From NCBI GenBank assembly GCA_035557635.1, contig DATMDR010000055.1:1-11394 (forward strand): a DNA stretch of 11,394 bases, in the 5' to 3' direction. Below the pieces are notes generated by a model. It saw only the letters and a list, made by a program, of their open reading frames with translations, searched no databases and was not told where the DNA came from. Made by a program: the position numbers and the translations under genes. The DNA comes from VRUE01 sp035557635 (lineage in GTDB: Bacteria > Actinomycetota > Thermoleophilia > Solirubrobacterales > 70-9). This document shows, piece after piece, positions 5,430 to 11,394 of the stretch (the first letter of the stretch is position 1; each line of letters opens with the position of its first letter).

Positions 5430-6605
5430 ATGAGAAAGCAGAGGACCAAGAGACGCTCGATCGGCCGAGGGCTGATTGCAGTGGCAGCGATCGCGGGCAT
5501 CGCGACAACGACCGCTGCCCCCGTCGGCGCGGCGACGGCCGGGGGGTCGACCGCGATCATCCTCGCCAACCACGCCAAAGGACGCACGCTGAGCGGGCAG
5601 GGCGTGGCGGTCCAGGCCGGCAGTCCCGCGACGAAGGGCGGGCGGACGCTCTCCCTGCCGATCACCGCTGTCGAGCCGGGCGCCGGCGCATCCGCGACCG
5701 TCGACGGCTGGCTCCGCTTCAAGCGCGGCAAAAGAGGAGTGGTCGTGAGCGCGCTGCGCTTCGACTTCGCCGCCGGCGCGCTGGTGGGGAAGCTCGGTGA
5801 GGAGGAGACCGCCATCTTCAAGCTCGGCGTGGCGGCGAGCCTCAACGCCTCCAGCGGTGCCGTCTCGCTCCAGGACGCCAAGCTGCGCCTCACCGCCGAC
5901 GCCGCCGGCACCCTGCAGCAGAAGCTCGGCCTCGAGCGTGCCCTGCGCCGCGACGGCGTCGGCATGGCCTGGCTCTCGGCCAAGGCGAATCCGGCCCTGG
6001 AGGCGGCCAAGCCGGTCGTCTCAGGCAGCACGGCCTGGGGCATGCTCGCCTCCTGGCGCGCCTACGTCCTTGGCCATCAAGGGCCGCCGCCGCCCGCTCC
6101 CCCGACGAATGGGACGATCGAAGTCTCCGGCGGGGCGACGGCAACCGGACCGCCCAACGACCCGGCGACCACCTACGCCTTCCCCGCTGTCGGCGGCAGC
6201 CTCCAGAAGGGCCTATACGGCGCCACCGACAAGCTGGTGCTGCATACCCAGGGCAGCCTCAAGTTCGCCAAGCCGATGCACTGCATCCAGGAAATCGAGC
6301 TCACCGACCTGACGCTGACACTGGATGGGACCAGCTCGTCGATCGTCGTCGGCGACTACAGCTACGACATCGACAAATTCACTGGGAAATCCTGCGCAGA
6401 CCTGCCGGGCGTGCTCGAACAGGACACCAAGTTCGCGACCCTCGACCCGAGCGCCGTCACCCCGAGCTACTCGGCTGACGGCAAGACGGTCACCTGGGCG
6501 AACGTCCCGGCGACCCTGACCGCCGCCGGAGCGGTTCCCTTCGCTCCGACCTACAAAGCGGGCCAGCCCCTCGACCCGGTGACGATCACGGTGGGAATTG
6601 GGTGA
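5430..6605 (+). CDS. Secreted HtaA-domain protein 1, putative haem-binding
   Basis: A 391-residue exported protein. Residues 1-36 form a signal peptide (RTKRRS, then a hydrophobic run to 30, Ala-X-Ala cleavage near 34-37). Residues 40-170 form a beta-rich domain shared with the next gene (TAIILANHAKGRTLSGQGV; SLQDAKLRLT). Residues 203-390 are an HtaA domain: WGMLASWRAYV, VSGGATATG, then LTDLTLTL and a closing PLDPVTITV. HtaA domains bind haem at the surface of corynebacteria through a Tyr supported by a His; Tyr212 and His284 occupy matching places here. Two Cys (285, 322) in an inserted stretch could form a disulfide. No sortase motif or membrane anchor is seen, so the protein may be released or held by a partner. 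Its end overlaps the next start by 4 bases. The assignment is by domain pattern only. Confidence 0.8.
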   Translation: MRKQRTKRRSIGRGLIAVAAIAGIATTTAAPVGAATAGGSTAIILANHAKGRTLSGQGVAVQAGSPATKGGRTLSLPITAVEPGAGASATVDGWLRFKRGKRGVVVSALRFDFAAGALVGKLGEEETAIFKLGVAASLNASSGAVSLQDAKLRLTADAAGTLQQKLGLERALRRDGVGMAWLSAKANPALEAAKPVVSGSTAWGMLASWRAYVLGHQGPPPPAPPTNGTIEVSGGATATGPPNDPATTYAFPAVGGSLQKGLYGATDKLVLHTQGSLKFAKPMHCIQEIELTDLTLTLDGTSSSIVVGDYSYDIDKFTGKSCADLPGVLEQDTKFATLDPSAVTPSYSADGKTVTWANVPATLTAAGAVPFAPTYKAGQPLDPVTITVGIG

Positions 6606-7879
6606 GGTCTGTCCCGGCACAGGGGACGCGTGCCCTGACCACGCTGGCGGCAATCGCCGCCAGCGTGGTCGCTGGGACCGCCATGGCGCCGGCGGCGCAC
6701 GGGGCCAGCGGCGCCACGACCCTGATCCTGAGCGGGGCGGCGGCGAAGTCGCTGCGGGCAGCCGGGGTCCAGATCGCGCCGGTGAAACCGGCCAAAGGCA
6801 ACGCGCAGCGGATCGTGCTGCCGGTCCGGGGCGGCCTCGCTGGGGCCAGCACGACCGTCCTCACCCACCGCGGCGCGATCTCCCTGCGCTACCGCGGCAG
6901 GTCGGCCCGCCTCTCCACGCTGCGCCTGGTGCTCGGTAAACGCTCGCGGCTGAGCGCCAAGCTGGGAGGTCGCAACATCGACGTCTTCGCGCTGCCGAGC
7001 GGCCGCAATCGCTCCGTCGACCCGCTCGCGGGCACGGTCAGCCTGAGCGGATCGCGCTTGAAGCTGACCGGCGCCGGAGCCAGGGCGATCGCCACGCAAC
7101 TGGTGCCGGCCTCCGGCCGCAGAGCCTCGAGCAGCGCCCAGGCCCAAACTTCGCCGGCGGTCGAGCCCGGGCACTTCGGCGGCCTCTCAACCCGCGCCTC
7201 CGGCCTCACCACAGGAGGAAGCCCGGCGCCGCTGGACAACGATGCCCTGCAGCCGAGCGGCTGCCCGCTGCCGAGCGGCGCCGGACCTGCGCCTGAGGAC
7301 CCGCTGCCGGTCGCGACCCGGCCACCCGGCGCCGTCGACATCGTCTCGGCGACGATCGACTGGCACGTCCGCGAGTCGTTCATCCGCTACATCAACACGG
7401 GCGAGGGAACCAGCGTCTCCGGCGGCGCGACCGCCGATCCTCCGGTTCTGCTTTCGGGTGCCTCGGCCCCGCTCACCTACGACTTCCACTTTCCCTTCGC
7501 CGAAGGCTGGCACGACGCCGGGGCCAACTCCGCAGATCCGGCCGACGACAGGGCGGCGATCTACTTCGGTGGCGCCGTCCGCTTCCTCTACAGCGGCCAC
7601 GAAATCGACCTGACGACCGCCGAGCCCGAGATCGAGATCGCGGGGGGTGGCTCCCGGGCGATCTTCTCGGTCCAGGAGGGAGCGGACCCGGCCAAACGGC
7701 AGGCGCTGGTCAACCTCGACCTGAGCCGGGCCGCGGCGATCTCCGCGAACGGCAGCTCCTACGCCTACGAACGCGTGCCGGGGGCGGTCCCGTCGGGAAC
7801 GGCCTCCTCGGTCTTCGCCGGCTTCTACGCCCCCGGAACGGAGTTTGGATGCTTCACGGTCAGGTACGCGACTTCCTGA
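6602..7879 (+). CDS. Secreted HtaA-domain protein 2, putative haem-binding
   Basis: A 425-residue paralogue of the preceding protein with the same order: signal peptide (1-35, cleavage near AHG-AS), a shared N-terminal domain (38-168; TTLILSGAAAKSLRAAGVQI, SLSGSRLKLTGAGARA), a Pro/Ser/Gly linker (170-245) and an HtaA domain (246-425). The HtaA domain is the more typical of the two: DWHVRESFIRYI with Tyr263, VSGGATA, AAIYFGGAVRFLYSGHEIDLT with His333, and a final FYAPGTEFGCFTVRY. Cys221 and Cys417 are well apart and could pair. The GTG start overlaps the previous TGA (GTGA), and no other start precedes the signal peptide. A perfect 15 bp hairpin lies in the signal-peptide coding region (6637-6670). 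No anchor motif is seen. The role proposed is haem capture at the cell surface in iron starvation. Confidence 0.85.
   Translation: MRSVPAQGTRALTTLAAIAASVVAGTAMAPAAHGASGATTLILSGAAAKSLRAAGVQIAPVKPAKGNAQRIVLPVRGGLAGASTTVLTHRGAISLRYRGRSARLSTLRLVLGKRSRLSAKLGGRNIDVFALPSGRNRSVDPLAGTVSLSGSRLKLTGAGARAIATQLVPASGRRASSSAQAQTSPAVEPGHFGGLSTRASGLTTGGSPAPLDNDALQPSGCPLPSGAGPAPEDPLPVATRPPGAVDIVSATIDWHVRESFIRYINTGEGTSVSGGATADPPVLLSGASAPLTYDFHFPFAEGWHDAGANSADPADDRAAIYFGGAVRFLYSGHEIDLTTAEPEIEIAGGGSRAIFSVQEGADPAKRQALVNLDLSRAAAISANGSSYAYERVPGAVPSGTASSVFAGFYAPGTEFGCFTVRYATS
6637..6670 (+). other. Perfect 15 bp hairpin inside the signal-peptide coding region
   Basis: Arms 6637-6651 and 6656-6670 are exact reverse complements around the tetraloop AATC, beginning 35 bases after the GTG of HtaA protein 2. 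No T-run follows, so it is not a standard terminator. In RNA it would be very stable and could slow translation or protect an mRNA end. Confidence 0.7.
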
Positions 7880-9078
7880 GCAGAGCGCTGATCGTGGCGG
7901 CGGCGCTCGCCGCCTGCTCGCCGGCGGCGCCCTGGCTGGAGGCTGCGCGGGCTGACGTCGCTCAGGTCACCGTCGTCGCCCCCGGCGGTACGCAGCAGGC
8001 GCTCTCGCTCGACGCCCTCGGCGGGCAGGAGGACGTGCGGGACCGCTCCTACGTGCTGCGCTCCACCGCCGGGGAAAGCACCCATGCGGTGACCGGGTTC
8101 TCGCTGGAAAGGGTGCTTGAAGCAGCCGGCGCCGACCCGTATGGCTTCTCCTATCTCGAGGTCCAGCGCCCGGCCGGCGGCGCGGTCCTGCTCAGCCGCC
8201 ACCAGGCGCTCGACCCCGGCGCCTTCGCCGAAGGACCGCCGGTCGTCTACGCGACCGCGGCCGGGACGGGCTTCCTCCGCCCCAGCAGCGGCGCCGAGGA
8301 CCTCAACGCCACCGACTCCTTCGAAGCGCCCCAGGGCATCACGCTCGTCCTCCGCAAGGGGTCGCCGCTGCAGGTCAAGGCAGAGGTTTCGCCCCAGCAG
8401 GCAAAGCCGGGGCAGCCGGTCTCCTTCAGCGCCGTAGTCGAGCGCGCCGGGGCCGGCGAGCAGCTGACCTACTCCTGGTACTTCGACGACGGCCACTCCG
8501 CCGCGGGAGCCAGCGTCAGCCACAGCTTCGCTCGGCGTGGCAGCTACGACGTCGTAGTCGGAGTGACGACCCCAGGCGACAGCGCGGGCGCCTCGGCCGT
8601 GGTGACGGTCCAGGTTGGCGCGCCGCTCTCCGGGCCGGACCGCAAGGGGGGTGGGAACGACCGCGACGCGGACGCTCCCGATCATGGCGCCGCAACTGGC
8701 ACGCGCGGCACTGTGGCTCCTGGTCCGGCTGTTGCGTCGCCTGGGAGCGGTGCCGGTGTTGCTCCGACGGACGCTCAACGCGGCCGCAGGCCGCGTGTCC
8801 GGCGGAGTAATACCGGCACCGCTCTGCGTGAGGCCGCGGCAGGAGAACCTGTCGTCGGCGAACTCGTCAGCGCCACAGCGCCAATCGATGCAGCGAAGCC
8901 GGCCGTGGCGGCCCGGACCGGCAAGCTCAGCGGTGAGGGCGACGGCCCCGGCCTCCCTGGGGCAGCCCTCGGCATCCTCGTCACCGCCGGCCTGCTCGGC
9001 CTCGGCGCTCTCGTCGAGCTGCGTTCGTCTTTTGTCTGGCCTGGCGCAACAAACAGCGAACGCGGGGGCGTCCTATGA
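7849..9078 (+). CDS. PKD-domain lipoprotein with C-terminal membrane helix
   Basis: A 409-residue exported protein. The signal sequence ends in a perfect lipobox L-A-A-C (20-23), so Cys23 is probably lipidated. Residues 38-172 form a domain resembling the substrate/accessory fold of molybdopterin (sulfite-oxidase-type) proteins, but no cofactor-binding residues can be recognised. A PKD domain follows (176-258: YSWYFDDGHSAAG, SHSFARRGSYDVVVGV), then a flexible Gly/Ala/Pro-rich linker (260-365), a membrane helix (371-389) and a 20-residue tail. Linker residues 300-326 are unusually Arg-rich and are coded by a nested palindrome (8745-8824). The start overlaps the preceding gene by 31 bases and has CGGAG 5 bases upstream. 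The stop overlaps the TolQ-like start (ATGA). Placement suggests an extracellular arm coupled to the proton-channel pair, which is inference. Function is unproven. Confidence 0.8.
   Translation: MLHGQVRDFLSRALIVAAALAACSPAAPWLEAARADVAQVTVVAPGGTQQALSLDALGGQEDVRDRSYVLRSTAGESTHAVTGFSLERVLEAAGADPYGFSYLEVQRPAGGAVLLSRHQALDPGAFAEGPPVVYATAAGTGFLRPSSGAEDLNATDSFEAPQGITLVLRKGSPLQVKAEVSPQQAKPGQPVSFSAVVERAGAGEQLTYSWYFDDGHSAAGASVSHSFARRGSYDVVVGVTTPGDSAGASAVVTVQVGAPLSGPDRKGGGNDRDADAPDHGAATGTRGTVAPGPAVASPGSGAGVAPTDAQRGRRPRVRRSNTGTALREAAAGEPVVGELVSATAPIDAAKPAVAARTGKLSGEGDGPGLPGAALGILVTAGLLGLGALVELRSSFVWPGATNSERGGVL
8745..8824 (+). repeat. Nested palindromic repeat, copy 3 (inside the PKD lipoprotein gene)
   Basis: Outer arms 8745-8771 and 8798-8824 pair over 27 bases with three mismatches. 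The inner hairpin 8778-8785 with 8789-8796 is perfect (8 bp, loop GCA). It shares CTCCGACGG, a one-sided bulge ending CTCA and GTCCGGCGGAG with the copy at 10124-10214; the outer arms and inner stem differ in sequence but remain paired. The frame stays open and encodes the Arg-rich linker segment. Confidence 0.75.
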
Positions 9079-9740
9079 GCGTCGAGCAGATCCTTTTCGA
9101 CGTCTCCGAAGCGCTGCGGGTCCCGGTCCTGGTCCTCGCCCTGCTCGCCCTGGTGGTCGTCGTGGTCGAGCTGGGAGCGCTCCTGGCCGAGCTGAGGCGG
9201 CGCCGCGGCCGCAGCGTCTGGCAGCTGGAGAACGCGGTCGCGGAGTGCCAAGGCCGGCTCACCGCAGGCCAGCAGGCGGAGGCGCTGGTGGCCCTGATGC
9301 CGCTTGCCCGCAACCGCACGATGGAGGAAGCGCTCGCCGGCGTGCTCGAACAGGTCGGCAGGCCCGACGCCGAAGCCCGGATCGCCAAGCGCCTCGCCGA
9401 GTACGACTACCTCTCCCTGCGCCGCCTCGAGCGCACCCGCATCCTCGTCCGCATGGGCCCCGCCCTGGGACTGATGGGAACGCTGATCCCGCTCTCCCCC
9501 GCCCTCGCCGGCCTCGCCGACGGCGACGTCGCGACCCTGACCGAGAACCTCCGCGTCGCCTTCGGCGTCACCGTCGCCGGCCTCCTGGTAGGCGCGATCG
9601 CCTTCTCGGTCTCCCTGATCCGCGACCGCCTCTACGCCCAGGACTACTCCGACGTCGAGTACGTCGCCGCCTGCCTCACCGCCGGCAGCGGCAACGGCCT
9701 CCCGGTCGGCCACCACTCCCACTGGGCGGTAGCCCCATGA
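9075..9740 (+). CDS. MotA/TolQ/ExbB-family proton channel protein
   Basis: A 221-residue membrane protein with the family's three helices: 16-38, about 126-146 and 160-183, and a cytoplasmic domain between the first two. The diagnostic block is RMGPALGLMGTLIPLSPALAGL (126-147) followed by LRVAFGVTVAGLLVGAIAFSVSLIRDRL (159-186). Thr166 sits where ExbB/TolQ carry the conserved channel Thr. These proteins form a pentameric ring around an ExbD/TolR-like pair and convert proton flow into mechanical work on a partner. The ATG overlaps the PKD gene stop, and the TGA overlaps the DUF2149 start, each by 4 bases, implying tight co-production. The likely task is to energise a step of haem uptake through the PKD lipoprotein or HtaA proteins (inference). 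Confidence 0.9.
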   Translation: MSVEQILFDVSEALRVPVLVLALLALVVVVVELGALLAELRRRRGRSVWQLENAVAECQGRLTAGQQAEALVALMPLARNRTMEEALAGVLEQVGRPDAEARIAKRLAEYDYLSLRRLERTRILVRMGPALGLMGTLIPLSPALAGLADGDVATLTENLRVAFGVTVAGLLVGAIAFSVSLIRDRLYAQDYSDVEYVAACLTAGSGNGLPVGHHSHWAVAP

Positions 9741-10066
9741 AGGTCACTGCCCGCGCCCGCAGCCGCGACGACCGCGCCGGCGACCCCCTGGACGGCCTGG
9801 TCAACCTATTCGACCTAGGCATAGTCCTCTCCGTAGCCTTCCTACTAGCCGCCCTCTCCTCCCTCAACCTCACCGAGGAGCTGACGAAGAAATCCCAGAC
9901 CGAGGCCACCCGCCCAGCCAACGCAGTGGTCGCGAACAAAGACCAGAGCGTCAAACAGGTGGACCTCAAACCAGGCGAGCGAGTAGTGGGCCGAGGCGAG
10001 CCGATCGGCACCGTCTACCGCCTAAGCGACGGCCGCACGGTAATCGTGCGGAACACAACCCGCTAG
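9737..10066 (+). CDS. DUF2149 family protein, ExbD/TolR-like partner of the proton channel
   Basis: A 109-residue protein with one membrane helix (24-42) and a small extracytoplasmic domain. DPLDGLVNLFDLGIVLSVAFLL (16-37) parallels the ExbD/TolR start (…NVTPFIDVMLVLL), with Asp26 in the place of the proton-carrying Asp. The C-terminal GRGEPIGTVYRLSDGRTVIV (85-104) is the DUF2149 signature. The family is known to sit beside MotA/TolQ/ExbB genes, and the 4-base ATGA overlap here matches that. It lacks the long periplasmic domain of ExbD and is short overall. Codon use is odd for this genome: four CTA, one ATA and one GTA within fourteen codons of the membrane helix (9806-9847), and further CTA/GTA later. 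The ATG at 9737 is chosen for overlap and family start. It is the last gene of the locus. Confidence 0.87.
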   Translation: MKVTARARSRDDRAGDPLDGLVNLFDLGIVLSVAFLLAALSSLNLTEELTKKSQTEATRPANAVVANKDQSVKQVDLKPGERVVGRGEPIGTVYRLSDGRTVIVRNTTR

Positions 10067-10123
10067 CGAGACCAGGCTCGAGTCGCGGGCCTTTGTCGGG
10101 ACTGCAGCGAGTGCTTTCGAGAA

Positions 10124-10214
10124 GGGAGGCGGGGGACGTCTCCGACGGGCGGATACTCAAAGCGCCGGGCTAATAAGCCCGGCGCTTGTCCGGCGGAGAG
10201 GTCCCCCGCCTCCC
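10124..10214 (+). repeat. Nested palindromic repeat, copy 2 (convergent intergenic)
   Basis: Outer arms 10124-10143 and 10195-10214 pair over 20 bases with one mismatch. The inner hairpin 10160-10171 with 10176-10187 is a perfect 12 bp with loop AATA. The intervening core ACGGGCGGATACTCA (5' side) and GTCCG (3' side) equals copy 1 read on the opposite strand. It lies between the DUF2149 stop and the cysC stop, where two transcripts converge, so it may end or stabilise both messages. There is no T-run after the inner stem, so a classical intrinsic terminator is not supported. The 154-base gap holds nothing else recognisable. Confidence 0.8.
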
Positions 10215-10220
10215 CTACTA

Positions 10221-10775
10221 CTAAGCAGTAACAGCAGCCGCCGGAATCAACTCCCGCGACTCCAAGTACTCGAGCAGCTTCTGCGCCGACTCCTCCGGCG
10301 ACTCGTTTTCGGTGTCGCAGACCCAGGCCGGGTTCTCCGGGATCTCGTAAGGGTCCGACACGCCGGTGAATTCCTTGATCTCGCCCGCGAAGGCCTTCGC
10401 GTAGAGGCCCTTGACGTCGCGCTCGGCGCAGGTGTCGACCGACGCCTTGACGTAGACCTCGATGAAGCGGTCGCCCATCAGCTCGTGCGCCTCGTCGCGG
10501 ATCTCCGCGTAGGGGGAGATCGCCGCAGTGATCACCGGCACGCCGTTGCGGCTGAGCAGGTCGGCGACGAAGGCGATCCGGCGGATGTTCGTGTCGCGGT
10601 CCTCCTTCGAGAAGCCGAGGCCCTTGGAGAGGTTTTCGCGCACGATGTCGCCATCGAGGATCTCCAGCTTCGAGCCGCGCTCGCGCAGTTGGGTCTCCAG
10701 CAGCCCGGAGATGGTCGTCTTGCCGGCACCGGAAAGCCCGGTGAACCAGAGGGTGAAGCCCTTCTCGCCAGCCAT
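10221..10775 (-). CDS. cysC: Adenylylsulfate (APS) kinase
   Basis: A 184-residue cytoplasmic kinase that phosphorylates APS with ATP to give PAPS, the activated sulfate used for sulfation or reduction. It shows the P-loop GLSGAGKTT (13-21), the DGD motif (41-43) with VRENLSKGLGFSKEDRDTNIRRI (45-67), ISPYAEIRDEA (86-96) and the lid region ERDVKGLYAKAFAGEIKEFTG (118-138). Length is normal for a free-standing APS kinase (about 180-200). Its ATG is 6 bases after the sat stop, with AAGGAGG (10787-10793) 11 bases upstream inside the end of sat, so it is the second gene of a sat-cysC operon. Confidence 0.97.
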   Translation of the reverse strand: MAGEKGFTLWFTGLSGAGKTTISGLLETQLRERGSKLEILDGDIVRENLSKGLGFSKEDRDTNIRRIAFVADLLSRNGVPVITAAISPYAEIRDEAHELMGDRFIEVYVKASVDTCAERDVKGLYAKAFAGEIKEFTGVSDPYEIPENPAWVCDTENESPEESAQKLLEYLESRELIPAAAVTA

Positions 10776-10781
10776 GCTCGT

Positions 10782-11394
10782 TCAGTCCTCCTTGTAAGCG
10801 TCGATAAGGATGTCGGCGACCTCGTCGCGGGAGAACTCGTGCGGCGGCCTTTCGCCGTTGCCGAGCATCTCGCGGACCTTGGTCCCGGAGAGAAACAGAT
10901 GCGACTCCTGGTCATGCGGGCAGGTCTTGCCGGAGGCGAGGCCCTCGCACTCGTTGCACCAGAAGGTGTGCTCGAACATCAGCGGCTCGATCCCGAGCTC
11001 GTCGATGTCGATCTCGTCGAAGATCTTCTGCGCGTCGTAGGTGCCGTAGTAGTCGCCGGCACCGGCGTGGTCGCGGCCAACGATGAAGTGGGTGGCACCG
11101 TAGTTGCGGCGGACGATCGCGTGCAGGACGGCCTCGCGCGGGCCGGCGTAGTGCATCTTCGCCGGCTTCACCCCGAGCACGACCCGGTCGTTCGGGTAGT
11201 ACTTCTCCATCAGCACCTCGTAGCAGCGCATCCGCACGTCGGCGGGGATGTCGCCGGCCTTGGTCTTGCCGATCAGCGGGTGGATGAAGAGCCCGTCGCA
11301 GGTCTCCAGCGCCGCCTTGGTCAGGTACTCGTGGGCGCGGTGGATCGGGTTGCGGGTCTGGAAGGCGACGATCTTCTTCCAGCCGCGCGCCTCG
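10782..11394 (-). CDS. sat: Sulfate adenylyltransferase (ATP sulfurylase), C-terminal part; runs off the right edge
   Basis: Converts sulfate and ATP to APS and pyrophosphate in the cytoplasm. It is the homo-oligomeric Sat type, not CysDN. About 204 C-terminal residues are visible. The nucleotide-binding motif QTRNPIHRAHEY is coded near 11329-11364, GRDHAGAGDYYGTYDAQ near 11034-11084, and the CysxxCys segment WCNECEGLASGKTCPHD near 10914-10964. ISGTKVRE-like LSGTKVREML follows near 10867-10896. The reading frame is open to the window edge, and a Met at 11237 is internal, not the start. It is paired with cysC downstream; the shared pathway is sulfate activation to PAPS. Confidence 0.97.
   Translation of the reverse strand, partial: EARGWKKIVAFQTRNPIHRAHEYLTKAALETCDGLFIHPLIGKTKAGDIPADVRMRCYEVLMEKYYPNDRVVLGVKPAKMHYAGPREAVLHAIVRRNYGATHFIVGRDHAGAGDYYGTYDAQKIFDEIDIDELGIEPLMFEHTFWCNECEGLASGKTCPHDQESHLFLSGTKVREMLGNGERPPHEFSRDEVADILIDAYKED

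Noticed and set aside
8745..8824. Integron attC site, because of the bulged hairpin shape
   Set aside because: There are no recognisable core-site ends (GTTRRRY type), no cassette arrangement and no integrase nearby.
8731..8835. Target-site duplication around palindrome copy 3
   Set aside because: TGCGT occurs on both sides but at unequal distances from the arms. No clean direct repeat flanks any of the three copies.
7825..9722. Minus-strand frames 7825-8778 and 8775-9722
   Set aside because: Opposite the PKD and TolQ-like genes and without recognisable domains. Their matching Arg-rich ends simply reflect the palindrome being read on both strands.
8615..9736. A plus-strand frame starting at 8615 in phase with DUF2149, as a fusion gene or evidence of a frameshift in the PKD gene
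   Set aside because: The PKD frame remains open to 9078, ends in a sensible membrane helix and overlaps the next start by the usual 4 bases. The alternative frame is low-complexity and runs across the TolQ-like gene.
10160..10187. Classical intrinsic terminator for the convergent genes
   Set aside because: The inner hairpin is strong but no T-run follows on either strand, and the same structure occurs in a divergent gap and inside a gene, so termination is not its general role.

Overview
The window is very GC-rich, with C- or G-ending codons nearly throughout. It carries DtxR/IdeR-like TTAGG/CCTAA operators, HtaA-type haem-binding proteins and several apparently leaderless starts. Together these point to an actinobacterium, most likely of the deep-branching class Thermoleophilia (Solirubrobacter-like). 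The lineage is inferred from style and gene content, not from a marker gene.

Layout. The left edge (1-875, minus) is the first two thirds of biotin carboxylase (accC). A divergent gap follows, holding a large nested palindrome (901-1001), then a PHP-family phosphoesterase (1062-1868). From 1874 to 10066 everything is on the plus strand and forms what looks like one iron-regulated haem acquisition locus. It contains a DUF2470 haem-binding protein, an IsdG/MhuD-type haem-degrading monooxygenase, an ABC importer (HmuT-, HmuU- and HmuV-like), two tandem secreted HtaA-domain proteins, a PKD-domain lipoprotein with a C-terminal membrane helix, a MotA/TolQ/ExbB proton-channel protein and a DUF2149 (ExbD/TolR-like) partner. 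The right edge (10221-11394, minus) is a sulfate-activation pair, sat (partial) and cysC. It meets the haem locus tail to tail across a second nested palindrome.

Regulation. Copies of a 13-14 bp operator, TTAGG-N3/4-CCTAA, sit at three places: just before the DUF2470 gene (1874-1887), as three back-to-back units before the haem oxygenase (2228-2269), and as two units around the promoter before the HtaA genes (5310-5361). In all three clusters a TAnnnT -10 hexamer lies inside an operator, so a bound repressor would block RNA polymerase directly. The simplest reading is repression by an iron-loaded DtxR/IdeR-type protein. The spacing differs from the canonical 19 bp box.

How the genes fit together (inference). 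Surface HtaA proteins capture haem, the binding protein and ABC importer bring it in, and the monooxygenase and DUF2470 protein release iron or handle haem. The unusual part is the proton-driven TolQ/ExbD-like pair, translationally coupled by 4 bp overlaps to a PKD lipoprotein and in line with the HtaA genes. In Gram-negatives such motors energise TonB-dependent haem receptors, but no TonB or outer-membrane receptor is visible here.

A second novelty is a family of nested palindromes with a shared core and changing but still paired stems. There are three copies, two intergenic (901-1001 and 10124-10214) and one inside the reading frame of the PKD lipoprotein (8745-8824).
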